A stretch of 64,000 nt of DNA from Streptomyces sclerotialus (lineage in GTDB: Bacteria; Actinomycetota; Actinomycetes; Streptomycetales; Streptomycetaceae): assembly GCA_000719105.1 (NCBI GenBank), contig JODX01000003.1, positions 186,001 through 250,000 of the forward strand, read 5' to 3'. The translations under genes and the position numbers were made by a program. The notes under the pieces were generated by a model. The model was not told the DNA's origin. It did not search any database and worked only from the letters and a program-made list of their open reading frames with translations. Shown in pieces: positions 26,171 to 37,682 of the stretch (its first letter is position 1; every line of letters starts with the position of its first letter).

Positions 26171-26773
26171 ATGAGCGTCGAACCCAAGACGTCCACACCC
26201 GCATGGCCCATCCCGCCGGAGGGCGGCTGGACCGCCGACGACCTGGATCAGCTTCCGAATCTGCCTCCGCACACGGAACTGATCGACGGGAGCCTGGTCT
26301 TCGTGAGTCCGCAGACTCTTTTCCACTCACGCGCTGTCGACTTCTTCAAGTGGCAGCTTGAATCGCTGGCCCCCGAGGAGTTCGAGGTCATCCGCGAGTT
26401 CACCATCGACATCGACCGGCAGAACCGGCCCGAGCCCGACGTGATCGTGGTGCGCGGTGACGTGGTCGACAACCCGGAGCAGACCCGTTTCCCGGTCGAG
26501 TCCGTCATGCTCGCCGTCGAGGTCGTCTCCCCGGACTCGGTCTCACGGGACCGGGAGACCAAGCCGCACAAGTACGCGCGTGCAGGCATTCCCCACTACT
26601 GGCGGGTCGAGAACGAGAAGGGTCTCGCCGTGGTGCACGCCTTCGAGCTGGAACCGACCACGGGGGCCTACACCAGCGTGGGCATCTTCCGGGAGCGTAT
26701 GAAGATCGCTGCCCCGTTCCCCGTCGACCTCGACCTCACCGGCATCAAGCCACGGCGCGAACGCAGCCAGTAG
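26171..26773 (+). CDS. Uma2-family (DUF820) putative restriction-fold protein
   Basis: A 200-residue protein of the Uma2/DUF820 family, which has a PD-(D/E)XK nuclease-like fold and is expanded in Streptomyces. Motifs: ELIDGSLVF near 35-45 (the Glu of the fold), RPEPDVIVVRGDV near 90, and LAVEVVSPDSVSRDRETKPHKYA near 115-140 with the E-x-S and Lys of the putative active site. ATG 26171 has GGGAGC upstream; ATG 26159 is possible. Biological role is unknown; nuclease activity is not established for the family at large. It is followed by a strong terminator. Confidence 0.88.
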   Translation: MSVEPKTSTPAWPIPPEGGWTADDLDQLPNLPPHTELIDGSLVFVSPQTLFHSRAVDFFKWQLESLAPEEFEVIREFTIDIDRQNRPEPDVIVVRGDVVDNPEQTRFPVESVMLAVEVVSPDSVSRDRETKPHKYARAGIPHYWRVENEKGLAVVHAFELEPTTGAYTSVGIFRERMKIAAPFPVDLDLTGIKPRRERSQ

Positions 26774-26786
26774 TCCGCAGACAGCC

Positions 26787-26823
26787 GACGGCCCGGCCCC
26801 CTCTCCCAAGGGACCGGGCCGTC
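26787..26823. terminator. Bidirectional terminator between the Uma2 gene and nuoN
   Basis: GACGGCCCGG (26787-26796) pairs perfectly with CCGGGCCGTC (26814-26823), extended by CCC/GGG with one bulged A. It lies between convergent stops at 26773 and 26845 and closes the nuo transcript. Confidence 0.88.
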
Positions 26824-26844
26824 GCTCACCCCACGAGAGGGGCG

Positions 26845-28494
26845 TCAGCGGACGAAAACGCCCGCCTGGCTCGCGAGGTCCAGGAAGTACTGCGGCGCCA
26901 CGCCCAGCACCACCGTGACCGCGACACCGACCGCGATCGCCGTCGTGGTCAGCGGCGACGGCACGGCGACCGTGGGCCCCTCGGGCTTCGGCTCGCTGAA
27001 GAACATGAGCACGATCACCCGGATGTAGAAGAACGCCGCGATGGCCGACGAGATCACACCGATCACGACGATCGCGCCCGCGCCGCCCTCGGCCGCCGCC
27101 TTGAACACGGCGAACTTCCCGGCGAACCCGGACGTCAGCGGAATGCCCGCGAAGGCCAGCAGGAAGATCGCGAACACCGCCGCGACCAGGGGTGACCTGC
27201 GTCCCAGTCCGGCCCACTTCGACAGGTGCGTCGCCTCGCCGCCCGCGTCCCGCACCAGCGTGACCACCGCGAACGCGCCGATCGTCACGAACGAGTACGC
27301 GCCCAGGTAGAACAGCACCGAAGACACACCCTCCGGCGAGGCGGCGATCACACCGGCGAGGATGAAGCCCGCGTGCGCGATCGACGAGTACGCCAGCAGC
27401 CGCTTGATGTCGGTCTGGGTGATCGCGACGATCGCGCCGGCCAGCATCGTGACGATCGCCACGGCCCACATCACCGGCCGCCAGTCCCAGCGCAGGCCCG
27501 GCAGGACCACGTACAGCACGCGCAGCAGCGCGCCGAACGCCGCCACCTTCGTCGCCGCCGCCATGAAGCCGGTGACCGGGGTCGGCGCGCCCTGGTACAC
27601 GTCCGGCGTCCACATGTGGAACGGCACCGCGCCCACCTTGAACAGCAGGCCCATCACCAGCATCGCGGTGCCGACGAGCAGCAGCGCGTCGTTGCCCATG
27701 GTGTCGGCGAGGGCCGGGGTCACGTTCTCCACGGTGCCGTCGACGACCTGGGCGATCGTCGCGTACGACACGGAGCCCGCGTACCCGTACAGCAGCGCGA
27801 TACCGAAGAGCGTGAACGCCGAGGCGAAGGCGCCGAGCAGGAAGTACTTGACCGCGGCCTCCTGCGACACCAGCCGCTTGCGGCGGGCCAGGGCGCACAG
27901 CAGGTACAGCGGCAGCGAGAGGACTTCCAGGGCGATGAACAGGGTCAGCAGGTCGTTGGCCGCCGGGAAGATCAGCATGCCGCCGACCGCGAAGAGCAGC
28001 AGCGGGAACACCTCGGTGGTGGTGAACCCGGCCTTGACCGCGGCCTTCTCGCCGTCGCTGCCCGGCACGGAGGCGGCCTGCGCGGCGAACGAGTCGACCC
28101 GGTTGCCGTGGACCTCGGGGTCGAGCCGCCGCTCGGCGAAGGTGAACACGCCGAGCAGTGCGGCGAGGAGAATGGTGCCCTGCAGGAAGAGTGCCGGTCC
28201 GTCGACGGCGATCGCGCCCATCGCCGCGATGCCCGCCTTCGTGGTGCCGTAGCCGCCGGCCGCCAGGCCGACGACCGCTGCGAAGGCGGCGGCGAGGGCG
28301 ACGGCGGACAGGAACACCTGGGCGTAGTACCGGGACCTGCGCGGCACGAAGGCTTCGATCAGCACCCCGAGGATCGCCGCCCCGATGACGATCAGGGTGG
28401 GCGACAGCTGCCCGTACTCGATCTTCGGCGCGTCGATCTTCTCGATCGGGTCGGCCGCCATTGTCCACAGGCTGTGGACGGCTGATGCGCTCAC
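26845..28494 (-). CDS. nuoN: NADH-quinone oxidoreductase subunit N
   Basis: The last nuo gene, 549 residues, a 14-helix antiporter-like subunit of the proton-pumping membrane arm of complex I. The segment VSQEAAVKYFLLGAFASAF and the lysine-bearing helix near PFHMWTPDVYQGAPTPV are family hallmarks. The start overlaps the nuoM stop as ATGA. The N-terminal 25 residues are hydrophilic, longer than in E. coli. Confidence 0.97.
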   Translation of the reverse strand: MSASAVHSLWTMAADPIEKIDAPKIEYGQLSPTLIVIGAAILGVLIEAFVPRRSRYYAQVFLSAVALAAAFAAVVGLAAGGYGTTKAGIAAMGAIAVDGPALFLQGTILLAALLGVFTFAERRLDPEVHGNRVDSFAAQAASVPGSDGEKAAVKAGFTTTEVFPLLLFAVGGMLIFPAANDLLTLFIALEVLSLPLYLLCALARRKRLVSQEAAVKYFLLGAFASAFTLFGIALLYGYAGSVSYATIAQVVDGTVENVTPALADTMGNDALLLVGTAMLVMGLLFKVGAVPFHMWTPDVYQGAPTPVTGFMAAATKVAAFGALLRVLYVVLPGLRWDWRPVMWAVAIVTMLAGAIVAITQTDIKRLLAYSSIAHAGFILAGVIAASPEGVSSVLFYLGAYSFVTIGAFAVVTLVRDAGGEATHLSKWAGLGRRSPLVAAVFAIFLLAFAGIPLTSGFAGKFAVFKAAAEGGAGAIVVIGVISSAIAAFFYIRVIVLMFFSEPKPEGPTVAVPSPLTTTAIAVGVAVTVVLGVAPQYFLDLASQAGVFVR

Positions 28495-30062
28495 TTGGCC
28501 GCCTCCACCTCGGGCTGGGGGTCCTTCTTCTGGACGTCGGACATGGTGTGCTGCACCGCGGGGTTGACGATGTCGGTGACCGGCTTCGGGTAGACGCCCA
28601 GGAGGAGCAGCAGCGCGATCAGCGGGGTGACGACGACGAGCTCCCGGACGCGCAGGTCCGGCATCTTGGCGACCTCCGGCTTCACCGGGCCTGTCATGGT
28701 CCTCTGGTAGAGGACGAGGACGTACAGCGCGGCGAGCACGATGCCGAAGGTGGCGATGATCCCGACCGCCGGGTAGCGCGCGAACGTGCCGACCAGGACC
28801 AGGAATTCACTGACGAACGGCGCCAGCCCCGGCAGCGACAGCGTCGCCAGGCCGCCGATCAGGAAGGTGCCGGCGAGCACCGGGGCCACCTTCTGCACAC
28901 CCCCGTAGTCGGCGATGAGCCGCGAGCCGCGCCTCGAGATCAGGAAGCCCGCCACCAGCATCAGGGCGGCGGTCGAGATCCCGTGGTTGACCATGTAGAG
29001 CGTGGCGCCCGACTGGCCCTGGCTGGTCATCGCGAAGATGCCGAGGATGATGAAGCCGAAGTGCGAGATCGACGCGTACGCCACCAGCCGCTTGATGTCG
29101 CGCTGGCCGACGGCTAGCAGCGCCCCGTAGAGGATGCTGATCAGGGCGAGGACGAGGATCGCGGGCGTCGCCCACTTCGACGCCTCCGGGAACAGCCCGA
29201 GGCAGAAGCGCAGCATGGCGAACGTGCCCACCTTGTCGACGACCGCCGTGATCAGCACGGCGACCGGGGCTGTGGCTTCCCCCATGGCGTTGGGCAGCCA
29301 GGTGTGCAGCGGCCACAGGGGCGCCTTCACCGCGAAGGCGAAGAAGAAGCCGAGGAACAGCCAGCGCTCGGTGTTGGTCGCCATGTCGAGAGAGCCGTCG
29401 GCGCGGGCCTCGGCGATCTCGGTGAGGGAGAAGTTGCCCGCGACCACGTACAGGCCGATGACCGCGGCCAGCATGATCAGGCCGCCGGCGAGGTTGTAGA
29501 GGAGGAACTTCACGGCCGCGTACGACCGCTGGGTGGCCGCCGTCTCCTCGCCGTGCTCGTGGGTCCGGTCACCGAAGCCGCCGATGAGGAAGTACATCGG
29601 GATGAGCATGGCTTCGAAGAAGATGTAGAAGAGGAAGACGTCGGTGGCCTCGAAAGAGATGATCACCATCGCCTCGACGGCCAGGATCAGGGCGAAGAAG
29701 CCCTGCGTCGGCCGCCAGCGCTTGTGCCCCGTCTCCAGAGGGTCGGCGTCGTGCCAGCCCGCGAGGATGATGAACGGGATCAGCAGGGCGGTGAGCGCGA
29801 TCAACGCCACCGCGATGCCGTCCACGCCCAGCTCGTACCGCACCCCGAAGTCCGCGATCCACGCGTGGGACTCGGTGAGCTGATAGCGGTCGCCGTCCGG
29901 GTCGAAGCGCAGGAGCACGGTGACGGCGAGTGCGAGCGTGCCCAGCGAGACGAGCAGCGCCAGCCACTTGGCGGCGGTGCGCCGCGCGGCCGGTACGGCG
30001 GCCGTGGCGATGGCCCCGAGGGCCGGGAGCACCGCCGTCGCTGTCAGGAGGGGAAAGGACAT
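28491..30062 (-). CDS. nuoM: NADH-quinone oxidoreductase subunit M
   Basis: A 523-residue antiporter-like membrane subunit. FFEAMLIPMYFLIG near 140-155 carries the key glutamate of helix 5, and KAPLWPLHTWLPNAMGEATAPV near 225-245 carries the lysine and histidine of the proton path. It is separated from nuoL by 5 bases and overlaps nuoN by 4. It pumps protons using the energy of quinone reduction. Confidence 0.98.
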   Translation of the reverse strand: MSFPLLTATAVLPALGAIATAAVPAARRTAAKWLALLVSLGTLALAVTVLLRFDPDGDRYQLTESHAWIADFGVRYELGVDGIAVALIALTALLIPFIILAGWHDADPLETGHKRWRPTQGFFALILAVEAMVIISFEATDVFLFYIFFEAMLIPMYFLIGGFGDRTHEHGEETAATQRSYAAVKFLLYNLAGGLIMLAAVIGLYVVAGNFSLTEIAEARADGSLDMATNTERWLFLGFFFAFAVKAPLWPLHTWLPNAMGEATAPVAVLITAVVDKVGTFAMLRFCLGLFPEASKWATPAILVLALISILYGALLAVGQRDIKRLVAYASISHFGFIILGIFAMTSQGQSGATLYMVNHGISTAALMLVAGFLISRRGSRLIADYGGVQKVAPVLAGTFLIGGLATLSLPGLAPFVSEFLVLVGTFARYPAVGIIATFGIVLAALYVLVLYQRTMTGPVKPEVAKMPDLRVRELVVVTPLIALLLLLGVYPKPVTDIVNPAVQHTMSDVQKKDPQPEVEAAK

Positions 30063-30067
30063 CGGTA

Positions 30068-32014
30068 TCAGACCGCCCTCATCAGCAGGGTCGCGGCGAT
30101 GAGGACCGCCGCACCGCCGAACATCGAGACCGCGTAGCTGCGCGCGTAACCGTTCTGCAGCTTGCGCAGCCGTCCGGAGAGGCCGCCGACCGAGGCCGCC
30201 GTGCCGTTGACGACGCCGTCGACCAGGGTGTGGTCGACGTACACCAGGGAGCGTGTGAGGTGCTCGCCGCCGCGGACCAGGACGACGTGGTTGAAGTCGT
30301 CCTGGAGGAGGTCGCGCCGGGCCGCCCGGGTGAGCAGCGATCCGCGCGGGGCGACGACCGGGACGGGACGGCGCCCGTAGTGGAGGTAGGCGAGCCCGGC
30401 GCCGAGGACGAGGACCACCACCGTCGAGAGGGTGACCGTCAGCGCGCTGACCGGGGGGTGCCCGTGCTCATGGCCGGTGACGGGTTCCAGCCAGTGCATG
30501 AAGCGGTCGCCGACGCCGAAGAACGCGCCCGCGAACACCGACCCGAAGGCCAGCACGATCATCGGGATCGTCATGGACCTGGGCGACTCGTGCGGGTGGG
30601 GCTCCGCATGGGCTCCCTGGTGCTCGGCCGCGGGCTCCACGTCCGGCTGGTCCGGGGAGGCGGTGGCCCGGTTCCGCCAGCGCTCCTCGCCGAAGAAGGT
30701 CATCAGCATCACACGCGTCATGTAGTACGCCGTGATGGCCGCGCCCAGCAGGGCCACGCCGCCGAGGATCCAGCCCTCGGTGCCGCCCTTGGCGAAGGCC
30801 GCCTCGATGATCTTGTCCTTGGAGAAGAAGCCGGACAGGCCGGGGAAGCCGATGATGGCGAGGTAGCCGAGGCCGAAGGTGACGAAGGTGACCGGCATGT
30901 ACTTCCGCAGGCCGCCGTACTTGCGCATGTCGACCTCGTCGTTCATGCCGTGCATGACCGATCCGGCACCGAGGAAGAGCCCGGCCTTGAAGAAGCCGTG
31001 CGTCACCAGGTGCATGATCGCGAAGACGTAGCCGATGGGACCGAGGCCCGCGGCGAGCACCATGTAGCCGATCTGCGACATGGTCGACCCGGCGAGGGCC
31101 TTCTTGATGTCGTCCTTCGCGCAACCGACGATCGCACCGAAGAGAAGCGTGACCGCGCCGACCACGGTGGTGACCAGTTGTGCGTCCGGGGCGAGGTTGA
31201 AGATGTCGGCCGAGCGGACGATCAGGTAGACGCCCGCGGTGACCATGGTCGCGGCGTGGATGAGGGCCGAGACCGGGGTCGGGCCCTCCATCGCGTCGCC
31301 GAGCCAGGACTGCAGCGGCACCTGGGCCGACTTGCCGCAGGCGGCGAGCAGCAGCATCAGGGCGATGGCGGTCAGCTTGCCCTCGCTCGTCTCCCCGGCG
31401 CTCTCCAGCACCGGCCCGAAGGCGAAGGTGCCGAAGGTGGTGAACATCAGCATGATCGCGATCGACAGGCCCATGTCGCCGACGCGGTTGACCAGGAAGG
31501 CCTTCTTCGCGGCGGTCGCGGCGCTGGGCTTGTGCTGCCAGAAGCCGATGAGCAGGTACGAGGCGAGACCGACGCCCTCCCAGCCGACGTACAGCAGCAG
31601 GTAGTTGTCGGCGAGGACGAGCAGCAGCATCGCCGCCAGGAACAGGTTGAGGTAGCCGAAGAAGCGGCGGCGGCGCTCGTCGTGCTCCATGTACCCGATC
31701 GAGTACAGGTGGATGAGCGTGCCGACGCCGGTGATCAGCAGGACGAACGTCATCGACAGCTGGTCGAGCTGGAAGGCGATGTCCGCCTGGAAGCCCTCGA
31801 CCGGGATCCAGCTGAACAGGTGCTGGCCGATCTCACGCGCTTCCGCGTCCTTGCCCAGCATGTCGGCGAAGAGGACGGCGCCGATGACGAAGGATGCGGC
31901 CGCGAGGACCGTGCCGATCCAGTGCCCGACGGCGTCCAGCCGCCGGCCACCGCACAGGAGGACGGCCGCTCCGAGCAGGGGCGCCGCCACCAGCAGCGCA
32001 ATCAGGTTCTCCAC
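30068..32014 (-). CDS. nuoL: NADH-quinone oxidoreductase subunit L
   Basis: A 648-residue distal antiporter-like subunit with the long lateral C-terminal helix. [20 protein letters not shown] near 125-145 holds the conserved glutamate, and [30 protein letters not shown] near 225-255 the lysine. A His-rich hydrophilic loop ([17 protein letters not shown]) interrupts the helices near 460-480. It begins 15 bases after the nuoK stop. Confidence 0.98.
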   Translation of the reverse strand: MENLIALLVAAPLLGAAVLLCGGRRLDAVGHWIGTVLAAASFVIGAVLFADMLGKDAEAREIGQHLFSWIPVEGFQADIAFQLDQLSMTFVLLITGVGTLIHLYSIGYMEHDERRRRFFGYLNLFLAAMLLLVLADNYLLLYVGWEGVGLASYLLIGFWQHKPSAATAAKKAFLVNRVGDMGLSIAIMLMFTTFGTFAFGPVLESAGETSEGKLTAIALMLLLAACGKSAQVPLQSWLGDAMEGPTPVSALIHAATMVTAGVYLIVRSADIFNLAPDAQLVTTVVGAVTLLFGAIVGCAKDDIKKALAGSTMSQIGYMVLAAGLGPIGYVFAIMHLVTHGFFKAGLFLGAGSVMHGMNDEVDMRKYGGLRKYMPVTFVTFGLGYLAIIGFPGLSGFFSKDKIIEAAFAKGGTEGWILGGVALLGAAITAYYMTRVMLMTFFGEERWRNRATASPDQPDVEPAAEHQGAHAEPHPHESPRSMTIPMIVLAFGSVFAGAFFGVGDRFMHWLEPVTGHEHGHPPVSALTVTLSTVVVLVLGAGLAYLHYGRRPVPVVAPRGSLLTRAARRDLLQDDFNHVVLVRGGEHLTRSLVYVDHTLVDGVVNGTAASVGGLSGRLRKLQNGYARSYAVSMFGGAAVLIAATLLMRAV

Positions 32015-32029
32015 GATTCTTCCGACCCC

Positions 32030-32329
32030 TTACAGCTTCATCAGGCTGGCGTCGTCGACCGAGGCCGAGTGGCGGGAGCGGAACAGCGACACGATGATCG
32101 CGAGCCCGACCACGACCTCCGCCGCGGCGACCACCATCACGAAGAAGGCGATGATCTGGCCGTCGAGGTTGCCGTGCATCCGGGAGAAGGTGACGAGCGC
32201 GAGGTTGCAGGCGTTGAGCATCAGCTCGACGCACATGAACAGCACGATCGCGTTCCGCCTGATCAGTACGCCGGTGGCGCCGATCGTGAACAGCAGGGCG
32301 GCGAGATAGAGGTAGTTCACGGGATTCAC
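32030..32329 (-). CDS. nuoK: NADH-quinone oxidoreductase subunit K
   Basis: A 99-residue, three-helix subunit. GTG 32329 overlaps the nuoJ stop as [24 protein letters not shown] carries the helix-2 glutamate and [15 protein letters not shown] the helix-3 glutamate, both part of the proton channel with NuoJ and NuoN. Confidence 0.97.
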   Translation of the reverse strand: MNPVNYLYLAALLFTIGATGVLIRRNAIVLFMCVELMLNACNLALVTFSRMHGNLDGQIIAFFVMVVAAAEVVVGLAIIVSLFRSRHSASVDDASLMKL

Positions 32330-33168
32330 TTCGACGCCTCCCCGCTCCTCGTGCGCTCCAGGCGTGCCGCGGAGCGCTGTTCCAGGGCCTTGAGGTCGTT
32401 CAGCGCCTCGGCCGACACGTCCCGGATCTGGCCGCGGTCCCGCAGCGTCTTGTTGACGGTGAGCTCGGACGGGGTGCCGTCCGGCAGCAGGCCCGCGATG
32501 TCCACCGCGTTGTGCCGGGCGTACACACCGGGCGCGGGCAGCGGCGGCAGGTGCTTGCCCTCGCGGACGCGCTGCTCGGCCAGCTCGCGCTGGGTCTTCG
32601 CGCGTTCGGTGCGCTCGCGGTGGGTGAGCACCATGGCGCCGACCGAGGCCGTGATGAGCAGGGCGCCGGTGAGCTCGAAGGCGAAGACGTACTTGGTGAA
32701 GAGGAGCTGGGCGAGGCCCTCGACATTGCCGCCGGCGTTGGCCCGGCCGACACCGGCGAACTGCGTCAGCGAGGCGTTGCCGATGCCGGCGAACAGCAGG
32801 ATGCCGAAGCCGAGGCCGCACAGCAGGGCCAGCCAGCGCTGGCCCTTGATGGTCTCCTTCAGGGAGTCCGCCGCGGTGACGCCGACGAGCATCACCACGA
32901 ACAGGAAGAGCATCATGATCGCGCCGGTGTAGACGACGATCTGTACGACGCCCAGGAAGTAGGCGCCGTTGGCGAGGTAGAAGACCGCCAGAATGATCAT
33001 GGTTCCGGCGAGGCAGAGCGCGCTGTGCACGGCCTTCCTCATGAAGACGGTGCACAGGGCGCCGATCACGGCGACCGTGCCGAGCACCCAGAACTGCACG
33101 GCCTCGCCGGTGGAGGTGGTGTAGGCGGCGAGCTGCGTCGTCGCCGCCATCGAGGTCGTCGGCGTCAT
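32326..33168 (-). CDS. nuoJ: NADH-quinone oxidoreductase subunit J
   Basis: A 280-residue subunit with five hydrophobic segments in the first 190 residues ([20 protein letters not shown] is the conserved central helix). The remaining 90 or so are a charged cytoplasmic tail, common in actinobacterial NuoJ and absent in E. coli. ATG 33168 overlaps the nuoI stop as ATGA, and the stop overlaps nuoK as GTGA. Confidence 0.96.
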   Translation of the reverse strand: MTPTTSMAATTQLAAYTTSTGEAVQFWVLGTVAVIGALCTVFMRKAVHSALCLAGTMIILAVFYLANGAYFLGVVQIVVYTGAIMMLFLFVVMLVGVTAADSLKETIKGQRWLALLCGLGFGILLFAGIGNASLTQFAGVGRANAGGNVEGLAQLLFTKYVFAFELTGALLITASVGAMVLTHRERTERAKTQRELAEQRVREGKHLPPLPAPGVYARHNAVDIAGLLPDGTPSELTVNKTLRDRGQIRDVSAEALNDLKALEQRSAARLERTRSGEASK

Positions 33169-33806
33169 GGGCGGATCACCTTCTCCGACGCGGGCTCGTC
33201 CTCGCCGAAGGTGGAGGCGGCCTCCTGCGGGACCTCGCCCTTGGAGAGGGCCACCTGACGCTCCGTGCCCGGCGCCGCCTGCGTGACCAGTCCGCGGTAG
33301 TAGTCCTGCTCGTCCGTGCCGGGGTAGATGGCGTGCGGCGAGTCGACCATGCCTTCTTCCAGGCCGGCGAGCAGCTGTTCCTTTGTGTAGATGAGGTTGG
33401 CGCGGCTGGAGTCCGCCAGCTCGAACTCGTTGGTCATCGTCAGCGCGCGCGTGGGGCACGCCTCGATGCACAGGCCGCACAGGATGCAGCGGGCGTAGTT
33501 GATCTGGTAGACGCGGCCGTACCGCTCGCCCGGCGAGTAGCGCTCCTCGTCCGTGTTGTCCGCGCCCTCCACATAGATGGCGTCCGCGGGGCACGCCCAG
33601 GCGCACAGCTCGCAGCCGACGCACTTCTCCAGGCCGTCCGGATGGCGGTTGAGCTGGTGCCGGCCGTGGAACCGGGGAGCGGTGGTCTTGGGCTGCTCGG
33701 GGTACTGCTCGGTCAGCCGCTTCTTGAACATGGCCTTGAAGGTCACGCCGAAGCCGGCGACGGGGTTCTGGAAACCCGGCTTGGTCTCCTTGGGCTCATC
33801 AGCCAT
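33165..33806 (-). CDS. nuoI: NADH-quinone oxidoreductase subunit I
   Basis: A 213-residue iron-sulfur subunit with two canonical 4Fe-4S motifs: Cys62, 65, 68, 72 ([12 protein letters not shown]) and Cys107, 110, 113, 117 ([12 protein letters not shown]), which form clusters N6a and N6b between the peripheral arm and N2. ATG 33806 overlaps the nuoH end by 8 bases. An acidic tail of about 70 residues after the second motif is longer than in E. coli. Confidence 0.98.
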   Translation of the reverse strand: MADEPKETKPGFQNPVAGFGVTFKAMFKKRLTEQYPEQPKTTAPRFHGRHQLNRHPDGLEKCVGCELCAWACPADAIYVEGADNTDEERYSPGERYGRVYQINYARCILCGLCIEACPTRALTMTNEFELADSSRANLIYTKEQLLAGLEEGMVDSPHAIYPGTDEQDYYRGLVTQAAPGTERQVALSKGEVPQEAASTFGEDEPASEKVIRP

Positions 33807-35181
33807 CGGACGCCTCCCTCCCCTTCGAGATTCCGTCACTGTCAGTATCGGACCCGCCACTGACAATCAGCTCCCGCTCCCGGCGCGGCCGCCTGCGCGG
33901 CACCGGTGGCAGGCTCTGCCCGGGCAGCGGCGGTACGGGGAAGCCGCCGGCCATGGGGTCGAAGGCAGCGGTTTCGGCGGGCTTGTCCTCCGCCTCGCTC
34001 CGGCCGCGGAACATGTCCGCCACGAACGAGAGCAGCAGCAGGGCCAGGACGCCCGCACCGACGTACAGGGCGATCTGGGTGAAGTCGTAGTTCTCGTTGC
34101 GCAGGGTCCGCACGGTCGCCACGAGCATCAGCCAGACCACGGAGACCGGGATGAGGACCTTCCAGCCCAGCTTCATCAGCTGGTCGTAGCGCACGCGCGG
34201 GAGCGTGCCGCGCAGCCAGATGAAGAAGAACAGCAGCAACTGGACCTTGACCGTGAACCAGAGCATCGGCCACCAGCCGTGGTTGGCGCCCTCCCAGAAG
34301 GTGCTGACCGGCCACGGGGCCCGCCAGCCGCCGAGGAAGAGCGTGGTGGTGACCGCCGAGACCGTCACCATGTTCACGTACTCGGCGAGCATGAACATCG
34401 CGAACTTGATGGACGAGTACTCGGTGTTGAAGCCGCCGACCAGGTCGCCCTCGGACTCCGGCATGTCGAAGGGCGCGCGGTTGGTCTCGCCGACCATGGT
34501 CACGACGTAGATCAGGAAGGAGAGCGGCAGCAGGACGATGTACCAGCGGTCCGCCTGCGCCTCGACGATCGCCGACGTCGACATCGACCCCGAGTAGAGG
34601 AAGACGGAGGCGAAGGCGGCGCCCATGGCGATCTCGTACGAGATCATCTGCGCGCAGGAGCGCAGTCCGCCGAGCAGCGGGTACGTCGAACCGGAGCTCC
34701 AGCCGGCCAGCACGATGCCGTAGATGCCGACCGAGGCGACCGCGAGGATGTACAGCATCGCGATCGGCAGGTCGGTGAGCTGCATCGTGGTGCGCGTGCC
34801 GAAGATCGAGACCTGGTTGTCGGCCGGTCCGAAGGGGATCACCGCGATCGCCATGAAGGCCGGGATGGCCGCGACGATCGGCGCGAGGACGTAGACCACC
34901 TTGTCCGCGCGCTTGACGATGACGTCTTCCTTGAGCATCAGCTTGATGCCGTCGGCGAGCGACTGGAGCATGCCCCAGGGGCCGTGCCGGTTGGGGCCGA
35001 TGCGCAGCTGCATCCAGGCGACGACCTTGCGCTCCCAGACGATGGAGAACAGCACGGTCACCATCAGGAAGGCGAAGCAGAACACCGCCTTGAGCGCGAC
35101 CAGCCACCACGGGTCGCGGCCGAACATCGAAAGATCCTCGGCTGCGAGGTACGGGCTCACGCCCTCGAGGTACGGGCTCAT
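33799..35181 (-). CDS. nuoH: NADH-quinone oxidoreductase subunit H
   Basis: A 460-residue, eight-helix subunit forming the quinone chamber floor. [27 protein letters not shown] near 60-85 and [25 protein letters not shown] near 250-275 are the conserved loops. The N-terminus repeats SPYLEG/SPYLAA through a small DNA duplication, so a start at the second copy is conceivable; ATG 35181 is kept because it overlaps the nuoG stop as ATGA. The C-terminal 60 residues are a Pro/Arg-rich tail. Confidence 0.97.
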   Translation of the reverse strand: MSPYLEGVSPYLAAEDLSMFGRDPWWLVALKAVFCFAFLMVTVLFSIVWERKVVAWMQLRIGPNRHGPWGMLQSLADGIKLMLKEDVIVKRADKVVYVLAPIVAAIPAFMAIAVIPFGPADNQVSIFGTRTTMQLTDLPIAMLYILAVASVGIYGIVLAGWSSGSTYPLLGGLRSCAQMISYEIAMGAAFASVFLYSGSMSTSAIVEAQADRWYIVLLPLSFLIYVVTMVGETNRAPFDMPESEGDLVGGFNTEYSSIKFAMFMLAEYVNMVTVSAVTTTLFLGGWRAPWPVSTFWEGANHGWWPMLWFTVKVQLLLFFFIWLRGTLPRVRYDQLMKLGWKVLIPVSVVWLMLVATVRTLRNENYDFTQIALYVGAGVLALLLLSFVADMFRGRSEAEDKPAETAAFDPMAGGFPVPPLPGQSLPPVPRRRPRRERELIVSGGSDTDSDGISKGREASDG

Positions 35182-37682
35182 GCCTCCACCTCCTGGGGGG
35201 CCTCGGGGGCGAGGGCCGCCGGGCCGATGCGGACGAGTGCGCCGGGCAGCGCCCCGGTGTCGGAGGCGACGCCTGTCCCGGCGGAGTTCAGCGGCAGCCA
35301 GACCACGCGGTCGGGCATCTCCGTGATCTGGAGCGGCAGTTCGACCGACCCGCCGGGTCCGCTCACCGCCAGGACGTCGCCGTCCTTGACGCCCGCCTCG
35401 GCGGCCGTGGCGGCGGACACGCGCGCGCGTGCGGCATGCCGTGTCCCGGCGAGGGCTTCGTCGCCGTCCTGGAGGCGGCCCTGGTCGAGCAGCAGCCGGT
35501 GCCCGGCGAGGACGGCCTCCCCGGCGGCCGGGCGCGGCAACTGGCCGGCCGAGTCCATCGGTTCGGTCGCCCGCGGCCCGTCCCACACCCCGAGCCGGTC
35601 CAGCTCCGCGCGCGTGGTGCGCAGGTCGGGCAGCCCGAGGTGGACGTCCATGGCGTCGGCCAGCATCTGCAGCACCCGCCCGTCGGTGGGGGCGAGGCGG
35701 CGGGTCATCTGGTCCGGCTTGAGCGCCGCCTCGAAGAGGCGCGCCCGGCCCTCCCAGTTGAGGAAGGTGCCCGCCTTCTCGGCGACGGCGGCGACCGGCA
35801 GGACGACGTCGGCGTGCTCGGTGACCTCGCTGGGCCGCAGCTCCAGCGACACCAGGAAACCGATCCCGTCCAGTGCCTCACGCGCGCGTGCCGGGTCGGG
35901 CAGGTCGGCGACCTCCACGCCCGCCACCAGCAGGGCCCGCAGTTCACCGCCCGCGGCGGCCTCGACGATCTCGCCGGTGTCACGGCCGTAGCGGTGCGGG
36001 AGCCCGGCGACACCCCAGGCGGCGGCGACCTCGTCCCGCGCGCGCGGGTCGGTGGCCGGACGTCCGCCCGGCAGCAGCGACGGCAGCGCGCCCGCCTCGA
36101 CGGCGCCGCGCTCCCCGGCCCGGCGGGGGATCCAGGCCAGCCGGGCGCCGGTCGCGGCCGCGGCCCGAACAGCGGCGGTGAGTCCGCCCGCCACCGCGGC
36201 CAGCCGCTCACCGACGACGATCACCGCGCCCTCGCCGCGCAGTGCCTCGGCGGCCTTCGCCCCGTCCTCGTCCAGTCCGAACCGGCTCGCGAGGGCGTCC
36301 AGCCACTCCGGCTCGGTGCCGGGCGCGGCGGGCAGCAGCGTGCCGCCGGCCTTCGCGAGGCCCCGGGTCTCGTACGTGGCCAGCGAGTACACCTTCTGCC
36401 CGTGCTTGCGCCAGGCCTTGCGCAGCCGCAGGAAGACGCCGGGCGCCTCCTCCTCGGCCTCGAACCCGACCAGCAGCACGGCGGGCGCCTTCTCCAGGGC
36501 GGCGTACGTGACACCCGTTCCGTCCAGGTCGCGTCCGCGTCCGGCGACCTTGGCCGCCAGGAACTCGGCCTCCTCGCCGCTGTGCACGCGCGCGCGGAAG
36601 TCGATGTCGTTGGTGTCGAGCGCCACGCGCGCGAACTTGCTGTACGCGTAGGCGTCCTCGACGGTGAGCCGGCCGCCGGTCAGGACGCCCGCCCGGCCGC
36701 GAGCCGCCAGCAGCCCCTGGGCCGCGGCCTCCAGGGCCTCCGGCCAGGAGGCGGGCTGCAGCACGCCCTCCTCATCACGTACAAGCGGAGTCGTCAGCCG
36801 GTCCGGGCGCTGCGCGTACCGGAACGCGAAGCGTCCCTTGTCGCACATCCACTCCTCGTTGACCTCGGGGTCGTTGGCGGCGAGCCGCCGCATGACCTTG
36901 CCGCGCCGGTGGTCCGTGCGCGTCGCGCAGCCGCCCGAGCAGTGCTCGCACACCGACGGCGACGAGACCAGGTCGAAGGGGCGGGAGCGGAACCGGTACG
37001 CCGCCGAGGTCAGCGCGCCGACCGGGCAGATCTGGATGGTGTTGCCGGAGAAGTACGACTCGAAGGGGTCGCCCTCGCCGGTGCCGACCTGCTGGAGGGC
37101 GCCCCGTTCGATCAGCTCGATCATCGGGTCGCCGGCGACCTGGTTGGAGAAGCGGGTGCAGCGGGCGCACAGCACGCACCGCTCGCGGTCGAGCAGCACC
37201 TGCGTGGAGATCGGCACCGGCTTCTCGTAGGTGCGCTTCTTGCCCTCGAAGCGGGACTCGGCGTTGCCGTGCGACATCGCCTGGTTCTGCAGTGGGCACT
37301 CGCCGCCCTTGTCGCAGACGGGGCAGTCCAGCGGGTGGTTGATGAGCAGCAGCTCCATCACACCGTGCTGGGCCTTCTCGGCGACGGGTGAGGTGAGGTG
37401 CGTCTTGACGACCATCCCGTCGGTGCAGGTGATCGTGCAGGACGCCATGGGCTTGCGCTGGCCCTCCACCTCGACGATGCACTGCCGGCAGGCGCCGGCC
37501 GGGTCGAGGAGGGGGTGGTCGCAGAAGCGGGGGATCTCGATGCCGAGCTGTTCGGCGGCCCGGATGACCAGGGTGCCCTTGGGCACGCTGATCTCGATGC
37601 CGTCGATGGTCAGCGAGACGAGATCCTCCGGCGGGACCGCCGCCTGGCCGCCCCCGGAGGGAGCACTGGTGGTCACCGTCAT
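35178..37682 (-). CDS. nuoG: NADH-quinone oxidoreductase subunit G
   Basis: An 834-residue peripheral-arm subunit. The N-terminal ferredoxin domain binds N1b through Cys54, 65, 68 and 82. [17 protein letters not shown] near 115-130 binds N5 (one His, three Cys), and [13 protein letters not shown] near 160 with a later CPVGAL binds N4. A further CEHCSGGC motif near 250 starts the molybdopterin-oxidoreductase-like domain that fills the rest, as in NuoG types with cluster N7. ATG 37682 overlaps the nuoF stop as ATGA. Confidence 0.97.
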   Translation of the reverse strand: MTVTTSAPSGGGQAAVPPEDLVSLTIDGIEISVPKGTLVIRAAEQLGIEIPRFCDHPLLDPAGACRQCIVEVEGQRKPMASCTITCTDGMVVKTHLTSPVAEKAQHGVMELLLINHPLDCPVCDKGGECPLQNQAMSHGNAESRFEGKKRTYEKPVPISTQVLLDRERCVLCARCTRFSNQVAGDPMIELIERGALQQVGTGEGDPFESYFSGNTIQICPVGALTSAAYRFRSRPFDLVSSPSVCEHCSGGCATRTDHRRGKVMRRLAANDPEVNEEWMCDKGRFAFRYAQRPDRLTTPLVRDEEGVLQPASWPEALEAAAQGLLAARGRAGVLTGGRLTVEDAYAYSKFARVALDTNDIDFRARVHSGEEAEFLAAKVAGRGRDLDGTGVTYAALEKAPAVLLVGFEAEEEAPGVFLRLRKAWRKHGQKVYSLATYETRGLAKAGGTLLPAAPGTEPEWLDALASRFGLDEDGAKAAEALRGEGAVIVVGERLAAVAGGLTAAVRAAAATGARLAWIPRRAGERGAVEAGALPSLLPGGRPATDPRARDEVAAAWGVAGLPHRYGRDTGEIVEAAAGGELRALLVAGVEVADLPDPARAREALDGIGFLVSLELRPSEVTEHADVVLPVAAVAEKAGTFLNWEGRARLFEAALKPDQMTRRLAPTDGRVLQMLADAMDVHLGLPDLRTTRAELDRLGVWDGPRATEPMDSAGQLPRPAAGEAVLAGHRLLLDQGRLQDGDEALAGTRHAARARVSAATAAEAGVKDGDVLAVSGPGGSVELPLQITEMPDRVVWLPLNSAGTGVASDTGALPGALVRIGPAALAPEAPQEVEA

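Noticed and set aside
29930..32932. 1000-codon plus-strand open frame opposite nuoL/nuoM
   Set aside because: The opposite strand encodes unmistakable complex I subunits; the translation is repetitive and Arg/Asp/Gln-rich without motifs.
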